Shown here: positions 26,673 through 34,703 of the stretch, one piece after another | How positions within the stretch are numbered: position 1 is the stretch's first letter | Layout: each line of letters starts with the position of its first letter | From: VAZQ01 sp963816745 | GTDB taxonomy: Bacteria > Pseudomonadota > Alphaproteobacteria > Rhizobiales > Xanthobacteraceae | NCBI GenBank assembly: GCA_963816745.1 | Contig: CAWFLQ010000007.1 | Span: 62,001 to 126,000, forward strand | DNA: 64,000 nucleotides | Direction: 5' to 3' | Made by a program: the position numbers and the translations under genes | The notes under the pieces: model-generated | Seen by the model: the letters and a program-made list of their open reading frames with translations, nothing else | Databases searched by the model: none | Told to the model about the DNA's origin: nothing

Positions 26673-27371
26673 ATGTCTGTCGTTGCCTCCATCCGTTCCC
26701 AGCTGGCGCCGGTCCACCGCGAAGGCCTGCCGTTCATCGGCATGTTCGCGCTGGCGAGCCTGTTCCTGTTCTGGCTGTGGTCGCCGCTCGGCTGGCTCGG
26801 GACAATGGCGACGCTGTGGTGCGTCTATTTCTTCCGCGACCCGGAGCGGGTGACGCCGGTACGCGAGGGGATCGTGGTGTCGCCCGCCGACGGCCGCGTG
26901 AGCCGCATCACCAATGCCGTGCCACCGAAGGAGCTCGAGCTCGGCGAGCGGCCGCTGCCGCGCGTGTCGATCTTCATGAGCGTGTTCGACTGCCACGTGA
27001 ACCGCAGCCCGGTGACCGGCAAGATCGAGCGCATCGTCTATCACGCCGGCGCCTTTCTCAGCGCCGACCTCGACAAGGCGAGCGAGCAGAACGAGCGCAA
27101 CTGCTTTCTCATCTCGGTCGGCAAGAGCCGGATCGGCGTGGTGCAGATCGCGGGGTTGATCGCGCGCCGGATCGTCGGCTTCGTGCGCGAGGGCGCGACC
27201 GTGGGCGCGGGCGAGCGGATCGGCATGATCCGCTTCGGCTCGCGCGTGGACGTCTACCTGCCGGAGGGGGTGCGGCCGCTGGTCGCGGAGGGCCAGACCG
27301 CCGTCGCGGGCGAAACCGTCGTTGCCGACCTGCGCGCCGGCGACCCGCAGCGCACCTACCGGGTCGGCTGA
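26673..27371 (+). CDS. psd: Phosphatidylserine decarboxylase (type II)
   Basis: About 232-residue pyruvoyl-dependent enzyme producing phosphatidylethanolamine at the inner membrane. The N-terminal hydrophobic stretch (about 23-55) anchors it. Core motifs are VYFFRDPERVTP, VVSPADGRVSRI, IFMSVFDCHVNRSP and the self-cleavage region IRFGSRVDVYLP, where the Gly-Ser bond gives the alpha and beta chains. It is directly followed by pssA, the usual rhizobial psd-pssA pair. GGAG precedes the ATG at 26673. Confidence 0.94.
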   Translation: MSVVASIRSQLAPVHREGLPFIGMFALASLFLFWLWSPLGWLGTMATLWCVYFFRDPERVTPVREGIVVSPADGRVSRITNAVPPKELELGERPLPRVSIFMSVFDCHVNRSPVTGKIERIVYHAGAFLSADLDKASEQNERNCFLISVGKSRIGVVQIAGLIARRIVGFVREGATVGAGERIGMIRFGSRVDVYLPEGVRPLVAEGQTAVAGETVVADLRAGDPQRTYRVG

Positions 27372-27438
27372 AATATTAAGAAATAACATGTAGTTGGCTG
27401 CCGTAGCAGCGCCGCAAACAACTCGCTATATTCACGCC

Positions 27439-28359
27439 ATGCCGTTCTCGCCATTCGATCCCGACCGTCTCGCCGCCAGGCGCCAGCGCCTGCGCGCGAT
27501 CCCGTTCCGCACGCTCGCGCCAAACCTGATCACGCTGCTGGCGCTCTGCGCGGGACTGACCGCGGTTCGGCTCTCGGTCGAGGGCAAGCTCGAATGGGCG
27601 GTGGCAGCCATCGTTTTCGCCGCGCTGCTCGACGGGATCGACGGGCGCGTGGCGCGCATGCTCAAGGGCACGTCGCGGTTCGGCGCCGAGCTCGACAGCC
27701 TCGCCGACTTCTTCAATTTCGGCGTCGCGCCGGCCCTGCTGCTGTACTTCTGGGGCTTGCAGGAGCTCGGCAATGCCGGCTGGATCGCCGCCATGGTGTT
27801 CGCGATCTGCACGGGGCTGCGGCTGGCACGCTTCAACGTCATGATCGACGATCCCAATAAGCCGGCCTGGGCCGAAAAGTTCTTCACCGGCGTGCCGGCG
27901 CCGGCGGGCGCCATCGCCGTGCTGCTGCCGGTCTACGTCTATTTCCTCGGCATGCCGCGGCTCTCCTTCGTGGCTCCGGTGACGATGGTCTATACGCTCG
28001 CCATCGCTTTTCTGATGGTGTCGCGGCTGCCGGTGTTTTCCGGCAAGCGCGTCGGCAAGCGCATCGCGCCCGAGATGGTGCTGCCGGTCTTCGTCGCGGT
28101 CGTGCTGTTCTTCGCGCTGCTCCTCTCCTATCCGTGGGCGGTGCTGACCATCGGCACCGTCCTCTATCTCGCCTGCCTGCCGCTCGGCTGGATCTCCTAT
28201 CGCGACCACCAGCGCAAGGACGCCGAGGCGGCGAAGCCGGCCGATGCGCCCGCGCCCGCGCCGCCACGGGCGCAGGACGTTGCGCCGCCGCCGGCACATC
28301 CGCCCGCGGCGGCCGCCGAGCCCGCCACCGATCCCGACCGTCCCGCCCGCCTCAACTGA
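27439..28359 (+). CDS. pssA: CDP-diacylglycerol-serine O-phosphatidyltransferase
   Basis: 306-residue inner-membrane enzyme making phosphatidylserine, the substrate of Psd encoded just upstream. The CDP-alcohol phosphatidyltransferase signature DGIDGRVARMLKGTSRFGAELDSLADFFNFG carries the conserved acidic residues in DGxxGRxARx8Gx3Dx3D form. Around eight hydrophobic helices surround it. The C-terminal tail (about 255-306) is an unusual Ala/Pro-rich low-complexity extension, probably cytoplasmic. Confidence 0.95.
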   Translation: MPFSPFDPDRLAARRQRLRAIPFRTLAPNLITLLALCAGLTAVRLSVEGKLEWAVAAIVFAALLDGIDGRVARMLKGTSRFGAELDSLADFFNFGVAPALLLYFWGLQELGNAGWIAAMVFAICTGLRLARFNVMIDDPNKPAWAEKFFTGVPAPAGAIAVLLPVYVYFLGMPRLSFVAPVTMVYTLAIAFLMVSRLPVFSGKRVGKRIAPEMVLPVFVAVVLFFALLLSYPWAVLTIGTVLYLACLPLGWISYRDHQRKDAEAAKPADAPAPAPPRAQDVAPPPAHPPAAAAEPATDPDRPARLN

Positions 28360-28385
28360 GGTCGGGTCTCGTCTCATGCAGCGCC

Positions 28386-29111
28386 ATGGCCCGTCTGCGC
28401 GATAAGATCGTGCTCATTACCGGCGCCGCCGGCGCCATCGGACGCGCCGTCGCCGCGGCGGTGAAGCGCGAGGGCGGCGTGGCAATTGCGACCGATCTCG
28501 CCGGCCGCGACGGCATGGATCATGCGCTCGACGTGACGTCGGAAGACGATTGGCGCAAGGCGCTGGACGCGGTCGAGCGCGCGCATGCGCGCCTCGACGG
28601 GCTCGTCAATGCCGCCGGCATCGCGCTCCTTGCCAGCATCGAGGACACCGACTACGCCGCCTGGCGGCGCGTCATGGCGATCAATCTCGACGGTACCTTC
28701 CTCGGCTGCAAGCACGCGCTCGCGCTGTTGAAGCGCGAGGGCGGCGCGATCGTGAACCTGTCGTCGATCTCCGGCATCGTCGGCGGCCACAATCTCGCGG
28801 CCTACAACGCGTCCAAGGGGGGAGTGCGCCTGCTGACCAAGTCGGTCGCACTCCACGGCGCGCGCCTCCGGCCGCAGGTGCGCTGCAACTCGGTGCATCC
28901 GGCGTTTCTGGAAGGGCCGATGGTGAACGACATCCTCGCGCAGACGGGCCGGCCCGACATGGCGCGCGGGCAGATCACGCGCGACGTTCCGCTCGGGCGT
29001 CTCGGCGAGCCCGCCGAGGTCGCCGACATGTGCGTCTATCTTCTGTCCGACGAATCCCGCTTCGTCACTGGCGCGGAGTTCCTGATCGACGGCGGCCTGA
29101 CGGCGCGGTGA
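28386..29111 (+). CDS. Short-chain dehydrogenase/reductase
   Basis: 241-residue NAD(P)-dependent oxidoreductase. Motifs: cofactor loop ITGAAGAIGRAV, NAAG (LVNAAGIALL), catalytic Ser in NLSSISGIVGG, and catalytic YNASKGG (YxxxK) about 14 residues later. The C-terminus FVTGAEFLIDGGLTAR is typical of the classical FabG-like/3alpha-hydroxysteroid dehydrogenase group. The substrate cannot be inferred from context. The gene starts 26 bases after pssA. Confidence 0.93.
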   Translation: MARLRDKIVLITGAAGAIGRAVAAAVKREGGVAIATDLAGRDGMDHALDVTSEDDWRKALDAVERAHARLDGLVNAAGIALLASIEDTDYAAWRRVMAINLDGTFLGCKHALALLKREGGAIVNLSSISGIVGGHNLAAYNASKGGVRLLTKSVALHGARLRPQVRCNSVHPAFLEGPMVNDILAQTGRPDMARGQITRDVPLGRLGEPAEVADMCVYLLSDESRFVTGAEFLIDGGLTAR

Positions 29112-29133
29112 GCGCTTCCTCCGCCCTCCTTGC

Positions 29134-29307
29134 GTAGGGTGGGCAAGGGCGCGCGCTCCGCTCTCTCCATTCGCCCGGCTCCTGCTGGCGCCTTTGCCCA
29201 CGCCCGTTGCGATCGTACTTCAAGTCGCTCCGTGACCGCGTGGGCAAAATCGCACGCAGTCGCTGCGCTCGTTGCTACGCTACGATAGGCGATTTTGCCC
29301 ACCCTAC
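29134..29307. repeat. REP-type compound palindrome (copy 2)
   Basis: Outer arms GTAGGGTGGGCAA (29134) and TTGCCCACCCTAC (29295-29307), with internal arms tttgcccacg and cgtgggcaaa. Same overall plan (GTAGG...CCTAC ends, two internal inverted units) as the copies at 4153 and around the RAYT gene, but a different stem sequence. Confidence 0.78.
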
Positions 29308-29322
29308 CGCGACCCGCCCGGC

Positions 29323-29970
29323 TCACCGCCCCGGCAGCGGGTGCCCCGGCATCAGCTCGTAGGGGTGCTTCCAGCCCGGCAGCGCCTTGATGCGGTCGAG
29401 CCAGGTCGCGATGTTCTTGTGCTGGGCCGGAATGTCGAAACCGAATTCCTCCGCCGGATAGTAGAGATAAGCGACGAGCGAGATATCGGCGATGGTCGGG
29501 CGTGCGCCGAGTATGAACGGCGCGGTCGAGAGCCGCTTGTCGACGATGGCAATATTGTTGTCGATCCGCCCCTTGAGGAATGCGAGCACCGCCGGGTCGC
29601 CCGGAGGCTTTGCGAGTGTCTTCAAAAACCGGTACGGGCCGAGAAAGCCGTTGACCTTCTGATTGTCGAAGATGATCCAGCGCAGAGCCTCCAGCTCCTC
29701 GTCCTCGCCCTCGGGCCGGAACTTTCCCGAACGCCTGGCGAGATAGGTGAGGATCACGCCCGATTGGGTGAGCTTCCTGGCCCCATGCACCAGCACCGGC
29801 GCTTCACCCATCTCGTTGACGTTCGTGCGGTACTCCGGCGTGCGCTGCACGCCCTTGCCGAAGAAGTCGACGAAGACCGGCTCCCAGTCGGCGCCGATGA
29901 GGTTGAGCATCAAGGCCGCGCGATAGGCGTTGCCGGACTGGGCGAAGCAGTAGAGCTGGTATTCGGCCAT
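29323..29970 (-). CDS. Glutathione S-transferase family protein
   Basis: 215-residue GST-fold protein. The thioredoxin-like N-terminal domain starts YQLYCFAQSGNAYRAALMLNLIGADWEPVFVDFFGKG and contains the cis-Pro region EMGEAPVLVHGARKLTQSGVILTYLA; the Ser before GNAYRAAL is the likely glutathione-activating residue. The C-terminal helical domain has the N-capping motif RPTIADISLVAYLYY. Start at MAEYQLY is preferred to the upstream ATG three codons earlier. The substrate is unknown. Confidence 0.9.
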   Translation of the reverse strand: MAEYQLYCFAQSGNAYRAALMLNLIGADWEPVFVDFFGKGVQRTPEYRTNVNEMGEAPVLVHGARKLTQSGVILTYLARRSGKFRPEGEDEELEALRWIIFDNQKVNGFLGPYRFLKTLAKPPGDPAVLAFLKGRIDNNIAIVDKRLSTAPFILGARPTIADISLVAYLYYPAEEFGFDIPAQHKNIATWLDRIKALPGWKHPYELMPGHPLPGR

Positions 29971-30043
29971 CGTTGTCACCTTTCCTGTGAGCTTCGGCTG
30001 TAAGAGTCAAAATGAGAGATCGTGCCGCATGACGTTCAAGCCA

Positions 30044-31615
30044 TCATGCGTTGACAATACCTTTTATGATCGTGCGGCCCGCGTGGCCCAGCTGACTTGC
30101 AAGCTCGCGCAGGCTCAGCCCCTGTTGGCCGACCCGCAGGCGATCGAGCTGCACGAGCTTGGCCTCGTCGAGCTCGCCCGCGATCCGGGCCCAGAGGGCG
30201 TCGAGGTTGTAGGGCTCCCGGCCGGGAGCCATGGCGACGGGCACGATCACGTCCACGGGCACGTCGAGGGCACGAGCGGCGGCATCCAAGGCGGCACGGA
30301 TCGCGCGCGCCTTCGGTCCGGCCGGTGCGACGACGTCATAGGGCGGCGTCCACTCGATCGCGGGTCGCAGCTCGTCCACATGGGTCAGTGCCACAAGAAC
30401 CGGTGGGACCCGCCGTGCAAGCTGCGATTTGGCCCAGGCGCGGAAATCATCGAGGCCTTTGCGGTCGGGCGCGCGCGCCGGCTGTGTCGCGGAGGCGACC
30501 CACATGACGAGGTCGGCACGCTCGGCCTGCGCCAGCAGCTCCGGCGGCGTCTCCGCGCTCTCGCCGATGCCGGGCATGTCGACCAGCATCACGGTCGGAC
30601 GCCCTTCCAGATCGAGCCGGTGCTCGACAGCACGCGACGTTGTCGGCACCGGGCCGACGGCGCACCGGATCTCCTGCGCCATCGCATTCAGGAGGCTCGA
30701 CTTTCCCGCGTTGACCTGCCCGGTCAGGACGATTCGTATCGGCGCGGCCGGCGGCGCGGTGTCGGCCATGTCACGCTCCCGCGCGGCGCGCACCTCGTCG
30801 TCCGAGAGCGCAAGTCGGCCGGAGTAGAGGTCAATGGAAGCGCGGCCGATCTCGAGCACGAGCAGCCGTGTCGCGTAGGCGCGCAGACGATAGGAAAAAA
30901 CGCTGGCGGCCCTCTCCACGAACACACCGCTGGCCTCCTGACCGACAGCCTGGAGAGGATTCAGCACCGCGCGGACGACACGCCAAAGGCCGTAGCCGAC
31001 GCGCCATCCCTTTTGTGCGACGTCACCATAGCGCTCGCTTTGACGCTGCACCCACAGCAGATGACTGAGCCGCATCGCCCGCACCCCCGGGATGTGGCGG
31101 AGCGCCTCTCGGCGCACGTCGCGACACAGCCGCTCGGCCAGCAGCAAGGCCTCGGGCAAGCTGAATTGCGCCCAGGCCGTCTGCGCCTCGGGATGGAAGC
31201 GGCGTGAGACGGCTTCGATCGTTTGGTGGGCGCTGGCGACGAGCGGTTCCATCTCGATGAAAGAAAAGGGTGCGGTGGCGTCGGCGATTGCGAGCACCTC
31301 GGCCCATGCCTCCCGTTCGACGACGTTCCAGCCGGCTGAAGGCTCGGCCAGATCGCCCAGCGCAAGGCGCGCCTCCGCGTCTGCGCGCCGTCGCACGGAC
31401 CTTGCCAACGGCCACGCGAGCAGGGCGAGGAGGGCGGCCCCGATCGCCCACAGCCAAACATGCCCGCCCTGCCACAGCCAGACCATGCCGAGCACCAGGA
31501 GCGACAGCCACGGAAGCGCGACCGCCACGAACAGCAGCGTCTCCGGCCAGTAGCGGCGGAGCGGGTCGGCTAGTGGTCCAATTCCGAAGTTCGTACGCAT
31601 TTGCTGCACATTCAT
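30044..31615 (-). CDS. Membrane-anchored GTPase, start displaced by a palindromic element
   Basis: About 510-residue protein: two hydrophobic helices near the N-terminus (LLFVAVALPWLSLLVLGMVW and WLWAIGAALLALLAWPLA), a helical middle region and a Ras-like G domain with P-loop TGQVNAGKSSLLN, switch II/G3 DMPGIG and G4 THVDEL. The upstream neighbour is a second GTPase. The 163-bp element 31572-31734 sits exactly at its 5' end. Removing it rebuilds ATG-AGG-CTA-GCC at 31742, overlapping the upstream stop as ATGA. As it stands, the frame is open from inside the element, and an ATG at 31615 could start translation. Confidence 0.8.
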   Translation of the reverse strand: MNVQQMRTNFGIGPLADPLRRYWPETLLFVAVALPWLSLLVLGMVWLWQGGHVWLWAIGAALLALLAWPLARSVRRRADAEARLALGDLAEPSAGWNVVEREAWAEVLAIADATAPFSFIEMEPLVASAHQTIEAVSRRFHPEAQTAWAQFSLPEALLLAERLCRDVRREALRHIPGVRAMRLSHLLWVQRQSERYGDVAQKGWRVGYGLWRVVRAVLNPLQAVGQEASGVFVERAASVFSYRLRAYATRLLVLEIGRASIDLYSGRLALSDDEVRAARERDMADTAPPAAPIRIVLTGQVNAGKSSLLNAMAQEIRCAVGPVPTTSRAVEHRLDLEGRPTVMLVDMPGIGESAETPPELLAQAERADLVMWVASATQPARAPDRKGLDDFRAWAKSQLARRVPPVLVALTHVDELRPAIEWTPPYDVVAPAGPKARAIRAALDAAARALDVPVDVIVPVAMAPGREPYNLDALWARIAGELDEAKLVQLDRLRVGQQGLSLRELASQLGHAGRTIIKGIVNA

Positions 31616-31734
31616 ATACGAACTTCGGAATCTAAGGACCACTAGCAACTCTATGATTCTAGTGCCCCTTTTGAACCCGAAGTTCGCGATCGCATTTGCC
31701 GCCCGGTGTGCGCGAACTTCGGGTTCGGGGCACT
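31572..31734. mobile_element. 163-bp bipartite palindromic element, copy A
   Basis: Palindrome 1 (31572-31643, 72 bp) has ends AGTGGTCC and GGACCACT and long inner arms around ttccgaagttcgta. The spacer (31644-31660) is 17 bp: AGcaactctatgattCT. Palindrome 2 (31661-31734, 74 bp) has ends AGTGCCCC and GGGGCACT and inner arms gaacccgaagttcgcg. The flanks are GGCT on the left and AGCC on the right, so the rebuilt target is GGCTAGCC with no target duplication. Copy B has exactly the same segment lengths. Confidence 0.85.
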
Positions 31735-31738
31735 AGCC

Positions 31739-32976
31739 TCATGCGCCGTCTCCCGGGCGTTGCGAGGCGCGACTCTTCGCCTGCCGGAACCCGGCCGCAA
31801 GTCCGTCCGCGAAGGCGCGGCGGACCTCGTCATTCGGCGCCGTCAGACCGCGGCGTCCGTAGGCCAGCCATACGCAAGCGGCCTCGCCGAGGCCGACGGT
31901 CACCGCGAAAGCCGCCGCGGCGTTGAGCACTCCGGCCGCCACGGTGCCGACGATCGGGACGAGCTTCAGGATCTCGCGGAGGCCGTATCTGAGGGCCCAC
32001 CAGACGAGCGCACCTCCGCCGACGGCACCGCTGAATTGGGCGAATGTGCCCGGCGTCCATGCGCTCCCGTAGCGGTTCGCCAAAGCGCGCAGCATGATCG
32101 CGAGGATGCCGGCGAGACCGCCTACGCCGACCATGGGGAGAGGAACAGCACCCGCGCCGGCCGCCGCGGCGCCGTAGCCGTAGATCAGCGGACGCGCTTT
32201 CGCCCGGATAAGGTCGCTCTCGGCGTCGGCCCGCGCGAGGTGGAGCGCCTCGAAAGCGCTGGGCCCGGCCTCCTGGAGCACGCGCCAAAACATCTCGAGC
32301 CCGAAGTCGTGCGGCGGAAAACCATCCTCCGGCACGGTGAAGTCGACCGGCACGAAGCGCGGCGGCGGGCCGTACAGCCCGTTGAACAGCTGGCGCTGGT
32401 GGGCAAGTGCCTGCCGCAACGCGTGCGGCAGATGGCGGCATGCGTCTCGTCCTCCGGGCCTCCCGTATAGGGGTATGGGGTCGGATGCGGCATGCCTGCG
32501 GGATAGAGGCGATGCAGGCCGGTCTGCGCCACGACGATCGGCCACTCCGGATGGCGTCGCCGCGCCTGGTGCAGGACGCGCAGCACCGAGTGTTGAACCG
32601 GGTCCGCCACCTGCATGGCGACGAGCAAGAGGTGTGACTGCCCTTCACACCAAGCGATATCCTTTTCGGGGTCGTAGTCCGCCTCTCCGAGTCCGCGCGT
32701 ATCGAGAAACCGAAGCAGCGGAGCCTCGGCCGGCACATCGTAGAAGGCCGCAGTGCGCGTGCACGGCTCGAACCCTTCCCCGATCTCGGCGCGCGGGTCG
32801 CCCGTGAGAGCGGCGACAATCGCCGTCTTGCCTGCCCCGGTCTTGCCAAGGAGCCACACGACGGGCGCGATCGCCTGTGCGCGCTTGCGGGCGTCCTCCA
32901 TGCCGGCGCCCGCGCCGCCGCTGTCGCCGAACAGAACCTCGCTGATGGCCTTCCAGAGCCGGTCGAGCAGTCCCAC
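31739..32976 (-). CDS. GTPase with C-terminal DUF697-like membrane region (one frame break)
   Basis: About 412 residues. The N-terminal G domain has P-loop WLLGKTGAGKTAIVAAL, G3 FLDTRGLGEADYD and a G4-like VVAQTGLHR. The C-terminal third contains hydrophobic, Gly-rich helices (AGAGAVPLPMVGVGGLAGILAIMLRALANRYG and GLREILKLVPIVGTVAAGVLNAAAAFAVTVGLGEA) like the YcjF/DUF697 region. The frame changes near 32437; one base appears missing there (ETHA-HLPHALRQALAHQ). Its stop overlapped the ancestral start of the downstream GTPase. The pair resembles YcjX/YcjF-like or dynamin-related envelope-stress modules; the role is unproved. Confidence 0.72.
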
Positions 32977-33008
32977 GATTTCAGGTTCCTCAGGTGGCGC
33001 GGCGAGCT

Positions 33009-33030
33009 ATTGTCTCGGTTCCGACGTTCG
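33009..33030 (+). repeat. Possible relic of the bipartite element (left arm only)
   Basis: These 22 bases match the left end of copy B (53887-53908) at 20 of 22 positions, including the run GGTTCCGACGTTCG. Homology stops exactly where copy C also departs from copy B. No right end is found nearby. Confidence 0.4.
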
Positions 33031-33174
33031 CTGACGGCGTCGGCGTGCCTCGCATGTCGGCCACGCGACTATAGCCTGCGTGTGGCGGGCTTCCAGGGCA
33101 TCGGCGCGCGCCGTACTTCCGCCCCAACTGTTCCCAAGACTTAACGGTGGGGCTGCGAGTTTGGGAGGTGATCC

Positions 33175-33825
33175 ATGCGCTCGATCCTTATCCCCAGCAC
33201 CGCCGCGCTGCTCCTGCTGGTATCCTTAGTCGCGGTGCCCGACGCTCCGGTCCTGGCACAATCCGCGCCTGCCGCGACACCCGATGTCCGCACGGCAGAC
33301 GACGAGTTTTCCAAGCAGCTCAGCGAGCTCAGGAAGACCTTCGGCGACCTGAGCAAGAAGATCGAGGACAGCGCGCAATCCATCGGCCGCCTCGACAGCG
33401 CGGAGGCCGCGCGCAAGGAGATCGAGGAGCTGCGTTCCTATGTCGGCGCGCTGCTCGATGCCGTCGCCGACAACGGCACGGTCTGGAACCTCGGCGTCAA
33501 GGCGCTCAAGCGCGCCGAGGACAAGCTGAAGATGCTGGAGCGGGAGACCCGCTACAAGCCGGAGGACCGGCAGTATCTGATCGATCGCTGGCGCGAGCTC
33601 AGGTCCGCGACCGAAGCCGCGATCGGCGAGCTCGAGGGGGCACGCAAGGACTTCGCTGGCCTGTTGCGCACGCTGCAGACGAATGAGGATTTCATCGACG
33701 AGCTGCTGCAGATACGCGAGCATGCCAAGGCGCTCGAGGTCATCCAAAAGCTCACGGACGGCATTCGCGACGCCTCCGACAAGCTCAAGAAGCTCCTGAC
33801 CACGCTCAAGACCCCGGGAGTCTGA
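33175..33825 (+). CDS. Exported coiled-coil protein of unknown function
   Basis: 216-residue protein with signal peptide MRSILIPSTAALLLLVSLVA and probable cleavage near VLAQ-S. The mature region is almost wholly helical and charged, with heptad-like patterns (DEFSKQLSELRKTFGDLSKKIED, ALKRAEDKLKMLERETRY, KLTDGIRDASDKLKKLLTTL), suggesting a long coiled coil in the periplasm. A lipoprotein gene follows in the same direction after 20 bases, so they may act together. No known family recognised. Confidence 0.7.
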   Translation: MRSILIPSTAALLLLVSLVAVPDAPVLAQSAPAATPDVRTADDEFSKQLSELRKTFGDLSKKIEDSAQSIGRLDSAEAARKEIEELRSYVGALLDAVADNGTVWNLGVKALKRAEDKLKMLERETRYKPEDRQYLIDRWRELRSATEAAIGELEGARKDFAGLLRTLQTNEDFIDELLQIREHAKALEVIQKLTDGIRDASDKLKKLLTTLKTPGV

Positions 33826-33845
33826 CCTGCGATGCGCTTCGACGT

Positions 33846-34209
33846 GTGCGCGCGTCCGCTGGCGTCGCGGTACTGGTCGTGCCGCTGATGCTCGCGGCTT
33901 GCAACGGCGAGTCCGGCGTCGGCTATGTCGAGATCAAGACGATGTCGGCGGCGCCCGTCGCTCTATCTCGACACCGTGAAGCTCGAGCCGCTGCGCAACG
34001 GCGTCGGCGTGCTGCGCCAGAAGGTCGGCACCACCAAGCTGCAGGTGGACAGCGAGGGCGGCCAGCTCTCCTTGCTCTGCAACATCGTCGTGCAGAAGAA
34101 CCGCATCACCACGGTCACGGTCTCGGTGGCGAGCCGCCAGCCGCGCTGCCAGTGCGGCCGCAGCAGCACCGCCGCCGATACGCCGCCGAACCGCACCTGC
34201 GTGGCATGA
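33846..34209 (+). CDS. Small lipoprotein (one frame break)
   Basis: About 120-residue envelope protein. The leader VAVLVVPLMLAAC has a lipobox LAAC with the modified Cys followed by Asn-Gly. The mature part reads GYVEIKTMSAAP, then, after removing one C near 33955, SLYLDTVKLEPLRNGVGVLRQKVGTTKLQ and a Cys-containing beta-rich tail (LLCNIVV, RCQCGRSS). The true start may be the ATG at 33832, if another base is extra between it and the GTG at 33846. Function unknown; it is the partner of the upstream coiled-coil protein by position. Confidence 0.6.
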
Positions 34210-34219
34210 GCGAACGGCT

Positions 34220-34672
34220 CTAAGGCGATGCCTCGTAGGCGATGTAGCGGGAAATCTTCCAGCTGCCGTCCGGCTGCCGCCGGAAGATGTCCATGCCGGG
34301 CTCGTCCGAGCTGATTTCGCCGCCTGCGTTCTTCGGCTTCACTCTGAGCGTCCAGGTGAGCCGGACAACGGCGAGATCGCCGGAAACGATGATCTCCTTG
34401 ATGGCGAGCGAATAGGTAAAGGTCTTGGTGCGGTCGCTCAGCGAGCGCTTGAGCAGGTCGCACAAACCCTGGTAGTCGCGCTCGGGCTGGCCGCGGTACT
34501 GCGCGATCAGGTCGGGGGCGAACAGCCCGCACACCTTGTCGGCGTTGCCGGCGTTGAAGTCCGCCGTCCACTGGGTGAGGGCCGTGCGGATCTCGGCCTG
34601 CGCCGGGCTATCGCTCTGCGCCACCGCCGAAGATGCGAGCGCAAGCGACAGCACGGCGACCCGCATCACCAT
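34220..34672 (-). CDS. Exported SnoaL/NTF2-like protein
   Basis: 150-residue protein with signal peptide MVMRVAVLSLALASSAVA-Q. The mature domain is a cone-shaped alpha+beta barrel of the DUF4440/SnoaL type: AEIRTALTQWTADFNAGNADKVCGLFAPD, then a beta sheet with DLAVVRLTWTLRVKP and DIFRRQPDGSWKISRYIAYE. Such domains bind small hydrophobic ligands or act as isomerases. It converges with the lipoprotein gene (11 bases apart) and follows mmsA in the same direction. Confidence 0.75.
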   Translation of the reverse strand: MVMRVAVLSLALASSAVAQSDSPAQAEIRTALTQWTADFNAGNADKVCGLFAPDLIAQYRGQPERDYQGLCDLLKRSLSDRTKTFTYSLAIKEIIVSGDLAVVRLTWTLRVKPKNAGGEISSDEPGMDIFRRQPDGSWKISRYIAYEASP

Positions 34673-34703
34673 GCGCAGGTGAGCGGGCGCGCCCATCGCG
34701 CGC

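Noticed and set aside
31651..31833. A 60-codon open frame across palindrome 2 of copy A
   Set aside because: It is the extension of an antisense frame into the element and ends in the spacer; no start signal.
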